64,000 bases of DNA from Sipunculus nudus (taxonomy: Eukaryota > Annelida > Sipuncula > Golfingiida > Sipunculidae), in contig CM049316.1 in the NCBI GenBank assembly GCA_026874595.1, forward strand, positions 54,945,676 through 55,009,675. The letters are read 5' to 3'. This document shows, in pieces, positions 55,548 to 64,000 of this stretch. The translations under genes and the position numbers were made by a program. The notes beneath the pieces are model-generated. The model made no database searches. It was not told the origin of the DNA and saw nothing but the letters and a program-made list of their open reading frames with translations. Each line of letters starts with the position of its first letter. The stretch's first letter is position 1.

Positions 55548-58330
55548 TTTGGCTCAGCTGACTGTAAGTCATCAGAGCTATAGTGATCACCCTTTGTCCG
55601 TCGTCCGGTTGTCCGGTCGCTAACAGGGCACAAATCGTAACCGTTAAACCAAGAAACTTCTAACGTACATCCGACAGGTATTTGACAAACATCCTTGGAA
55701 ACCTTAAATTAGTTCATGGTGACCTTTATTTTATGACCTACGGGCCGAGTACATGATTATGAGCACCCAGACAGTCAGACAGGGCACAAATTGTATTCAT
55801 TAGGCCTAGAATCCACTTACGTATATGAATGGGTTTATTTATTATAGTGTAAAATAATACAAGAAGATGTACAATAAATGTCTGGTTATAGTACCCAACC
55901 CTCGCAGGGGTATATATGATACTCAATACTCTAGTCGATAATGGTAGTACAGTTCTTTCTAATCTCCCATGCTTTGGCTACAAAGTCACTGATTTCTTTC
56001 ACACAGTTTTGAAGCAGGTAAATAAAATGACTTTTAGGAGATAATCCTAACAACTCGGTTTCACTGTTAAGGATAGATTTGTAAATTTCCTCTCTAATTT
56101 CCTCATATATTGGACATGAGCATATGAAATGGATTTCATCTTCAACTGAATTGTCCTCACACATGGTGCATATTATTTCCTCTGATTTTAATTTTCTAAA
56201 TTTACCAGTGATTGGGTCTCGGATATTTTTAAATCTCCCAGCTTTAATTTCTAATGGTAAGATTCCACATCTAAGCTGTGCCATTAAGGATCTTTTTTCT
56301 CGTATAAAATAATGAGTGACATAGAGTTCTGTACAGAATGAAGATTTTAGTAATGCATATGTTCTTTGCTTTGGCAGCAGCAGAAGAAGTTTACGCTCGT
56401 CGAGCAGCTACAGATTGCTTTGGTCAAGACCTCAGCTATATGTGCGCTCCTTAAGCACGTTCTCTGAGCCAACAGACGCGATGCCACACCAAGCCAAGCT
56501 TTGGCTTTAATTTCATTTCTTCTATCCACTTAGATTCGTAGAATTCTCGTATTTTCAATAAGACATACTAATCCCTGAGCAACGATATATGCGACACATT
56601 CGCTATATCTAGAATTTCTTCTACTTTTGCTGACCAGTTGTTACAACCTAACTCTTGGTCCCAGTTGAAAATTTATTTTACAATCTTTCCTTCGTCTATT
56701 AATATGAGCTTATTTCAAAATTTCATTATTTTCATCTGGCGCCTTTCTAAACTGGGGATCAAACCCATATCCCCCGTTAAACCTAGAATGGGGCATAACT
56801 TATGAACTCATAGAAAATACCTTATAGCCTTGTTCTGAACTTTGTCAACGGTCGGGATTAACAGTGACCCCATACCTTACAACATAATCAAGCACTGGTA
56901 CTACGGCACTGTGATAAAGTTAAGTATAAGAATAATTAGAAACATTATTTTAATATTTAAATTTTGAAACTACATATCCAAGTGCTCTTGAACAAGCGTC
57001 TGATAAAACATCACTTCCGGTTTTTAATCCATATGCTCCGAAAGATCATAAAATCCTGAATATTTATCTCCTTGACAACTTTTAAAATCAACCCATGTAA
57101 GATAAATTTGGACGGAGTCAGCGATTTTTTTACGATCACGGAAATGGATAACATCACTTGTAATCGGATTCAGATGTAGTTGCCATAACTTACACCACGA
57201 GTCTAAGTACGAGAGCATATACACTGTAGGGCACTGCCAGTCGGTGCCACTAGAGCAATGTCATCAGCGTACAGTAATATACTTATTTTAGTAATGCCAC
57301 AACTAATCCCCATGTTGAGCGAATTGATACGTAATATTAAGGGAGGTCCTACGCAAATTTCCTTGGATACCTGAAATTAGGTCACTGTGAAGTATATCCT
57401 GCGACCTATAGGAAAAAGATGTCATATGAACATGAATGTCAATTTGACACAAATCATATTTATTGGCATAGAACCTAACGCAACACCCTGGGAGGTTAGC
57501 TTCAGCTAATCTGAATGTTCTCTTGTCCATACAACAACGTGTGAATATTAAAAAAGAACAATATTGTAACAGAACATACAATATGCACAAACATGATATG
57601 ATATGTCGTATGATACTTGCATGCCAAATTCAACAATTAAAAAACAATCAGTCAAATTTAAATGTATCATAATATCATACATATATCTTCAATAATAATA
57701 CATGCACTTATACACATCATCTGTAAATGCCTACATATGCAACACAATTAAATAAATGCACAGACATACATTTGAACAATACAAAAACAGATGACACCTA
57801 TACAAACAATATTACATTTAACATTATATAAAAATACAAGTAAATATTAAAAAAAAATATTCTACATAGACTATGGCATATGGTTGTAATCAAATCTCTT
57901 TGAAAACCTGAAATTAGGTCATGGTGACCTACATTTTGCGAACTACAGACGAAAACATGATTTTGAGCACCTAGAAAGTTAGCCGAGTCACAATTAAATT
58001 GTATCCTTTAGGTCTATAATCTTCTTACATAAAATTCAGGGAGGTCCTAGGCAAATGTCCTTGGAAACCTGAAATTAGACCTATATGCTGTGACCTATGA
58101 GTCAAAAAATGGGTTTGAGCACCAAGACGGGTCCCAAATTGTATCCATTAGGCCTACAACCTTCTAAATATCATCCAGGGCTGTCCTAGGCAAATGTCTT
58201 TGGAAAGATGAAATTAGCTAGGTCACGGTGACCTATATTCTGCAACCTATCGAAAAAAAGATGTCATACGAGCACCATGAATGACAGGTAGGCACAAATC
58301 ATGTCTGCTAAGCCCAGAATCTTCTTACAA
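55548..58330 (+). repeat. AGCTCAGCTGAC-family repeat interrupted by a LINE
   Basis: It starts TTTGGCTCAGCTGACTGTAA followed by GTCATCAGAGCTATAGTG and CCGTCGTCCGG. Phrases GGGCACAAAT, CAGGGAGGTCC and CTTGGAAACCTGAAATTAG recur at 55.6-55.8, 57.34, 57.9, 58.04 and 58.17 kb, so the family carries its own ~130-bp internal repeat. The LINE fragment lies between these parts. Confidence 0.6.
55931..57310 (-). pseudogene. LINE (non-LTR retrotransposon) 3' fragment, decayed
   Basis: On the minus strand the order is the reverse-transcriptase palm with SILLYADDIALVAPTG (YADD coded at 57,271-57,260), then in another frame LDSWCKLWQLHLNPITSD with VIHFRDRKK (the segment after the palm), and finally the intact C-terminal zinc-binding frame 56,284-55,931 (LRCGILPLEI, CTMCEDN, EDEIHFICSCPIY). 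Frameshifts and stops separate the three. The endonuclease and the front of the polymerase are absent, as expected for a 5'-truncated insertion. Confidence 0.85.
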
Positions 58331-58556
58331 AATATATCCCCCCCCCCTTTCGGGGACCAGGGGATCTTTTTCTCAGGTTCATAAGTCCTCCTCGGTTGAA
58401 CCCCCCCCCCCCTTTCTAAATCCTGCCTGTATATAGTGGATCTGTCCCTTAAAATCATCCCATTTACAAACATTAACATACTAGTACATTACGACATTGT
58501 CTAATATTAATGATGCATCCTGAATTAAAAAATATTTAAAAAATCAAAATATGAGA

Positions 58557-58623
<67 letters not shown>

Positions 58624-59180
58624 GGAAGCTATACATATATAGACTGTATATATAAAGTTGTAACGGAATTACCTCGAAGTCGCCATGTAAAAAAAATGTG
58701 TTATTACTCCAAAAAGGGAGAGGGACAAAAGGTAATCTGTCGACTCCACCCCTAAAAAAGTGTCACCCAGGGTTCCCTCCCAGGCTTCAACCGACCCCAG
58801 GAGTAGGCCTATGTGAAATATGTGTGGGTGCAGTTTCTCGGTTTACAGATTGGTTTTCTTTTTAACTATACCATTTATTTTACATTTATTAGCCGTTTCA
58901 TATAAAAGCAATTCTGAAAGAATAAATCACTATAGCTCTATATGGCATATTGTGGGAAAATCCTTAGGGAAACCAAATGCTTTCAGTATGTACATAACCT
59001 GGAGAGGTTATATTCACACCTCAACTGGGGAAACACTTGCGAAGGCACCTGTGGATAAAGTTGTCGCTAAACATGAAAAAGCATTTGTATAATAATATTA
59101 TGATTTGTAGCGCGACGTTGCGATCCCCTTTACAAACTGGCGACAACTCTAGTCTGCAACCTGGCACCTGCCTTTTTGAT
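58331..59180. other. Spacer before the KARS1 promoter
   Basis: It contains poly-C and G runs at 58,340-58,412 and a (TA)n tract at 58,560-58,616. No gene is supported. Confidence 0.5.
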
Positions 59181-59183
59181 TGA

Positions 59184-59188
59184 CCAAT
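59184..59188 (+). promoter_or_regulatory. CCAAT box upstream of KARS1
   Basis: GATTGACCAATACG lies about 245 bp before the cytosolic start codon, in a GC-richer stretch without a TATA box, as is usual for housekeeping genes. Confidence 0.45.
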
Positions 59189-59429
59189 ACGAATAAACAT
59201 CCCCCTCCTTATTTACACACAGACTACCTTGACCGATTTATTTCTGCTATCGTGGAAGTTATTTCATCATCCACAGCCAACGTTAATTACCTCTGATACG
59301 GTATGTGTGGAGAGTTTGTCTGATGAAAGAACGTGTAATCTCGTCCTAAATAATCTCAAACCCGAAAAGCCGGCCGGCTATCATCACTGTATGCACAGAT
59401 TGTGTCGAAGTACGCACGTGGGAGCTAAG

Positions 59430-59470
59430 ATGTCTGAAAACAGCGACCAGGCTCCTGTCCTAAGCAAAAG
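59430..59470 (+). CDS. KARS1: KARS1 exon 1: cytosolic lysyl-tRNA synthetase start
   Basis: Thirteen codons plus two bases (MSENSDQAPVLSK then AG) end at AAAAG|GTTTGT. Joined to the exon at 63,341 the sequence becomes LSKSEQKRILKAEKK, which lines up with LSKNELKRRLKAEKK of human cytosolic lysyl-tRNA synthetase. The enzyme charges tRNA-Lys with lysine. The frame is open further upstream with an ATG at 59,391 (MHRLCRSTHVGAK); the 59,430 start is preferred because it gives the usual short acidic N-terminus. The following intron is about 3.9 kb and contains the alternative mitochondrial exon. Confidence 0.85.
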
Positions 59471-59930
59471 GTTTGTAATTGACAGAGATCAGGAGAACAT
59501 CTGATCAAGAATGATCATCGTAGAATGGCAAAAATGATAACCAAGCTCGCTTTGTAAACAAATTTTTAGTCTAAGCTGAACCAGCTTGGAGGCAGTTGGG
59601 TCGCATCAGGCAGCCAAAATATACCCAAAAGTCAAAACACTGCTTGACATTTCCCCGTCACATGAGATGTGGCGATTGAAGATGGTGTAGTTGTTTTTAT
59701 TTTTATTATAGATTTAATTTATATATATATATATTATGTATATATATATTATTTTAGGCATTTTAACTGTTAAAGTTTGTTTTGGTTCTGAATAAAGGAA
59801 TATGAATTAAGATGAATTATAGAATATTATTGATGGGATGATCTGGTTGTTATAATTTATAAATTATACCAATTACATTCTGGTGAACACATTTTACTTC
59901 ATTTTCAAAAGTCCATTCTTAATTTAATTC

Positions 59931-60045
59931 CTACCCAGCAGATACTGGACATTGATTTAACGTTAATTCAACGTTGTCAACATGTTTTCGATGTTTTGAC
60001 ATCGTTGAATTAATGTTGAATCAATGTCCAGTGCATGCTGGGTAG
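59931..60045. mobile_element. MITE with long inverted ends, in KARS1 intron
   Basis: CTACCCAGCA at the left and TGCTGGGTAG at the right are exact inverses, and the inverted match extends to 24 of 27 bases (ACTGGACATTGATT). The centre is also largely self-complementary (TTCAACGTTG). There is no coding capacity. Confidence 0.85.
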
Positions 60046-60861
60046 CCCTTTGGCATTTAGTATGATTTAATTGGAAGTTATATAATATAGTATAGAGCTC
60101 TCCAAGACAAGCCCAGTTAAACGAGACTCTGAAGCCTAAATATCAAAACACATTCATAATCAGATGACTTGTTATTGAATCTGCAAAATATAAACCTTGT
60201 TTTGCCAGGAAGTAACAACAATTTAAATCACAGTGACTAATAGAATCCTAATTTTTGTCTTCTATTTTCATTTTTCACTTTATTAGACATCAGTACCAGA
60301 GATCCCCTGTCAAGAAGTGGCTTACTCGTAAACAATAGGTCACATTTTGCTTCCACTTTGTTCTCTCTTCATCGATCAGTTATGACACTAAGGTTTTTAT
60401 ATCGTATCCATGTTCATATTGTAGGCAAAAAAAGATACCATCTCAGCGAAGACCACCCCAGAGGCAATCTTGTTACAATTTGCTTATACACTACAATCAC
60501 ATGGGCCAATGCATGTAGGGTGCCAGTCTGGTGTGCTGTTGGTTTAAACAACCAGTTATTTGCTTCAGGATGAAATAGAAAAAAATCCTTGCCAAATTTT
60601 GAGCCTTAATGATTAGTTTGTGAAGAAAGTAAAAAAAACCTAGATATTTGCTTATTTAAATTAACCACAATCATTGATGACTTATACACTGGTAAATAAA
60701 CAACAGGAACTTAAAGGCCATTACCAAAATATTTATTTTTTTACATCTTTTACATATAAATAACTTGATATCTAAAGGATTAGAATTTCAAACACCCCTA
60801 AGTAATCAGTTTGTTGATAGGTTAAAGCAGAACATGACAGGATATATTTTGGTTGTTTCAG

Positions 60862-61024
60862 ATGTAAATGAACCTGGTTAATGCTAGGGATGACTCAAGA
60901 TGCTCCGTCGAGCACTCATTCACACCTGTAGGTTCACCTGCCCTTACCTGCTGAGGCCTGCTGCCTCTCAGCTGGTGGCTCCCCCTCCTGCTTATTTCTG
61001 TACTAATCAGCAAGACCAAGCCAG
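60862..61024 (+). CDS. KARS1: KARS1 alternative exon: mitochondrial targeting sequence
   Basis: The exon runs from the acceptor TTGTTTCAG to the donor GCCAG|GTCAGT; coding is 60,900-61,024. It encodes 41 codons plus two bases: MLRRALIHTCRFTCPYLLRP, then AASQLVAPPPAYFC and TNQQDQA. Arg at 3, 4, 11 and 19 and no acidic residue before 39 is the composition of a mitochondrial presequence. It ends in the same phase (AG) as exon 1, so either can join the common exon at 63,341 and keep frame. If exon 1 is spliced to this exon instead, its frame stops four codons in (TGA), leaving the ATG at 60,900 as the start. Human KARS1 makes its mitochondrial form by the same kind of exon choice. Confidence 0.85.
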
Positions 61025-62136
61025 GTCAGTTCAGTTCTGTTTCCTTGCTCACTCGTAAAATTAAACATTCTGAAAATATTTATTAAACCTTGAAAATCAG
61101 GATTTTTCAAATTGCCAATAACTGTAAATCCTTAAGACACCCTTAACATGTATATCTATATTTTTACATGTATACTGTGGAAATGGTTAATTTCGCTTGT
61201 CTGAATTTTTCGCGCTTTTTTCATTTTACAGCATTTGTGCAGTTCAAATTTTTGCGCATATCAGTGTGTTTGGGTGGTTCATTTTGAATTAGATTATTAC
61301 AATATTTAAAGGATTTGATAAAAGATAGGGTCTTATCACAACCTGTCCCCCCCCCCCCCCCCCCCCCAAAAAAAAGCTCTGGTTGACCGTGTATATGGTA
61401 CAGGTGACTGAGTACTGTGAACGAAAGGTGTAACAATACGTAATTAACTGTGACTAATCAAGTTTGATGCTGCAATGGGTACTGCACCCAGCCGAGTTGT
61501 TTGACATCTGAGTAAGTTGTAGAATTGCTAAATTATAACTGTGTAGTTGAAGCAGCCTGCTACATATGAACACCACATAGCTGACAACAATTGTGGCTGG
61601 CTCTCCGGTGCACTTCGGGGGGGGGGGTTAAAGTTGTGTAGGTTGTATGAAATAATGTGTGTTCTTTATTTAGCACAAATCTAGCTCCTGCTGAAAGTGT
61701 GAAAATTAAAACCACTTCCACAGTATATAATCCAGAAATGTTGACAATATATAAAGTTAAAATGAAGGTGATCCCTGAAGCTCTTGCAAATTGATTGATT
61801 TCTGCCTGAAGCCATGCTTTTGTAATATAGATCTGATAAGTTTTTCAGTGGCAGGTTTGATTTTGCTGGATATCTTTTTTGCACTTTTTGTAAGTTAAGA
61901 ACTGCAGTAATTACAATATTTATTTTTAGTTTGCTCATCATGGTTCCAGCAAGTTTACTTCAAACTTATATCATATACTGTACAGCTGAAAGTTTTACTG
62001 CCTGCATGCAAGTAAACATATGATACACCAAGTGGGCAACATATGTTTTATCTTCATTTGCATCTGTGGTTGAAGCAAGCATGATCATGTAAATTACTTG
62101 TTGTGGTGTGGTGGGTAATGAAAAATTCAGTCTATT

Positions 62137-62360
62137 GTGACAGAGGGCATCAAAAACTATTTTTTATATAATAAACCTAAACTTAAAGTTAAAAAAATAG
62201 AAAAGTAGTTTTAAAATTTAACAGTTTGGACTTGCCTGTACTTGAATTGTGACAGAGGGCATCAAAAACTATTTTTTATATAATAAACCTAAACTTAAAG
62301 TTAAAAAAATAGAAAAGTAGTTTTAAAATTTAACAGTTTGGACTTGCCTGTACTTGAAGT
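62137..62360. repeat. 112-bp perfect tandem duplication
   Basis: The segment from GTGACAGAGGGCATCAAAAA to GACTTGCCTGTACTTGAA occurs twice in direct repeat with an offset of 112 bp (62,137 and 62,249) and no mismatch seen. Confidence 0.9.
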
Positions 62361-62870
62361 TTACCTCAAGTACTTGCACAGTGCACAACCAGAAGATCCA
62401 TATTTATTGTCACAATCAGGAAACATGCATCTGTTTACATTTTTTGAAGCCTTACTTTTATAACAAAAAGTTTAAAACAGTGTAAATAGCATTGTGTGTC
62501 CATTTCTTAGTGTTTGAGGACTTTCTAGGGAAAGTATTGCTCAAAGGTTCATTCTGAAATGAAGGTAACCATACTAAAGAAATGTGATTGGTGAAACTTG
62601 ATGCTATTATTAACAAGTGAAAATAGAAAATGTAAAACCCATAACTTTATATATGTAGGAGCCATGCTTTTGCCTGCTTTTAAGTTTTGCAGCCCATGTC
62701 AATAAATGCAAACAAATCATTGCAGATCAGTATGTCAGACAACTGATATGTCCTAATATATAATATAGATATGATTGAGTTATTTTTGTGACAACTTGGG
62801 AACTTCAGTAATATGTCAGAATTATCCAGACTTGCATTATTTCCACATTTGCTCTGAAGGTAATGTAATA

Positions 62871-63053
62871 CAGTGAAACCTCGTTGTGTCAAAGTGGAAG
62901 AGACCCTCAGAAAACTTCGACACATCCGTGGTTCGACACCAGGGGATTTATTTGGTAATAATTTAACTAGAGTTGTCTGAAATGTCGAGTCTGTAACTTG
63001 GACATAAGCAGGGTATTAGACTTAAGTGAGTTCTACACAATGAGGTTTCACTG
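62871..63053. mobile_element. MITE with CAGTGAAACCTC ends (pogo/Tigger-like)
   Basis: CAGTGAAACCTCGTTGTGT at the left and ACACAATGAGGTTTCACTG at the right are inverted repeats flanked by TA on both sides. These ends and the TA target are typical of pogo/Tigger-type Tc1-mariner relatives. It is non-coding and 183 bp long. Confidence 0.85.
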
Positions 63054-63340
63054 TAATTGCAATTAATGTTGTACTGTTCAGTGTAACTGCCAGAAGGACT
63101 AAATCAACAGTGTAAATATCTTAATGTGTGAGCCTTGCAAATTTTACAGTTTAACAAAATGTTTCTGTTACTTTAGATTCACACAAACATTTTCCATTGC
63201 AAGATGACTGGATGAAAGATTTATCCAAATGCTGTCACCTTAAATGGCAAAACTCTACATGACAGGAGCTCAGTGCCACTGGAACCTCATGAGATATGAA
63301 CAATGAAAATAATGTAATGGTTTATACTTTTTATTTCAAG

Positions 63341-63479
63341 TGAACAGAAGAGGATCCTGAAAGCTGAGAAAAAGGCCAAGGAGAAGGCTGAGAAACAGGC
63401 AGCACTTGCCCTGAAGCAGCAGCAGGAGGGAGGCGGGAAGAGCAAGAAGAAAGAAGATGATGCTGATATAGACCCTAAT
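63341..63479 (+). CDS. KARS1: KARS1 shared exon: lysine-rich N-terminal extension
   Basis: Bordered by TTATTTCAAG and AAT|GTGAGT, 139 bases encode SEQKRILKAEKKAKEKAEKQ, then AALALKQQQEGG, KSKKKEDDADIDPN. This is the Lys-rich helix of eukaryotic lysyl-tRNA synthetases that aids tRNA binding. The exon ends in phase 0 right after DPN, where human KARS1 continues with QYYKIRSQ. The anticodon-binding and catalytic domains must lie to the right of the window. Confidence 0.9.
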
Positions 63480-64000
63480 GTGAGTACACAACCATATATT
63501 CATTACTTCAAGTGAGAACTACAGCCTACAAGATTGTTATTTATAAGATAAAAATGCTCATAGCTATCTTGACCAGATGGGGCTTATATATATATCTATT
63601 TTGGACTTAAAAAAACACCACTCATCCATAAAACGGGATTTGCAGCTACAAGTGTATATAAGGCAGTCCATGAGTAATTGATGAAAATTATTGTTTATGA
63701 GCATCTGCTTTTTCTAAACTGAAGTAAGCAGCTACATGAATTATTAATATTTATTAGGTTATGTCTGCAGTGAAGGGATAGGAGCCTTTTGCTATTGATC
63801 TGTACTTGCATTTTTTTAGCAAATAAGAGTATTAATTCTTTGTCATTTGTTCAATTCATAATTTGTTCTCTAACATTAAGAGGCCAATCAACCAAGGGAT
63901 GTTGCTAGATAGATTTATTCTCAATTTTTCATTTATTGGTTGAACCTCATGTGCCTATAAACCTCAAGCACCTGCCCCAGGCAGTTTGTATACATCAGTT
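63480..64000. other. Start of the next KARS1 intron
   Basis: No exon resembling the following KARS1 segment was found up to the window end. Confidence 0.6.

Larger units (their letters stand above)
61025..63340. other. KARS1 intron
   Basis: The intron holds a C run at about 61,347-61,367, a G run at 61,619, a perfect 112-bp tandem duplication and a pogo-like MITE (separate entries). No additional coding exon was recognised. Confidence 0.6.

Noticed and set aside
59391-59429. Upstream in-frame ATG of KARS1 (MHRLCRSTHVGAK) as a mitochondrial presequence
   Set aside because: It is short, with a weak basic pattern, and a dedicated presequence exon exists at 60,900.

Overview
The window reads as nuclear DNA of a marine lophotrochozoan animal, most likely a mollusc. 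It has split genes with GT-AG introns, AT-rich non-coding DNA, very many (TA)n tracts, and dispersed repeats that begin with TTTTTAGCTCAGCTGAC followed by CCGTC-rich text, a style I associate with bivalve and gastropod genomes. The phylum is an inference; the eukaryotic, intron-bearing nature is seen directly. Gene density is low and most of the sequence is repeats.

Genes that can be supported: (1) the first coding exon of a membrane-anchored JmjC/cupin-type protein, minus strand, 10,260-10,942; (2) an orphan first exon behind a TATA box at 15,704-15,753, plus strand; (3) a complete ten-exon DUF4806-family gene on the minus strand, 24,148 down to 17,017, whose exon phases all agree except for one base missing in an A run of exon 9; (4) a Tnp2-like transposase of about 700 residues, minus strand, 28,012-25,911, also broken by one base missing in an A run near its C-terminus, with a decayed inverted fragment of a second copy at 28.1-28.3 kb; (5) the 5' end of the lysyl-tRNA synthetase gene (KARS1), plus strand from 59,430 to beyond the window, with a cytosolic start exon, a separate exon encoding a mitochondrial targeting sequence, and the shared lysine-rich exon. 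Two more transcription units are suggested by promoters, splice sites and poly(A) signals (31.6-36.5 kb and 41.2-49.2 kb) but their coding status is doubtful.

Repeat layout: a 46-bp satellite (2.0-3.35 kb); a ~288-bp tandem array full of DR1 nuclear-receptor half-sites (4.8-7.5 kb); two SINE-like copies (13.9-14.3 kb) and a tRNA-derived SINE (16.0-16.15 kb); palindromic modules (16.3, 39.2 kb); a Helentron-like element in a short form (25.26-25.89 kb) and in a long form with an internal 280-bp array (44.79-46.52 kb); a 2.6-kb AGCTCAGCTGAC-family element (32.1-34.65 kb); 195-bp (38.2-39.0 kb) and 187-bp (53.3-54.1 kb) arrays; a hAT-like non-autonomous element (50.4-53.2 kb); a LINE 3' fragment with a YADD motif (55.93-57.31 kb) nested in another repeat; and several MITEs inside the KARS1 introns.

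The most notable architecture is a three-level nest at 41.05-49.85 kb: outer inverted ends enclose a transcription-unit-like series of exons, which enclose a second element with perfect 14-bp inverted ends, which encloses the long Helentron-like element. The most informative gene-level observations are the preserved dual cytosolic/mitochondrial design of KARS1 and the two unrelated reading frames that each lose exactly one A in an A run.
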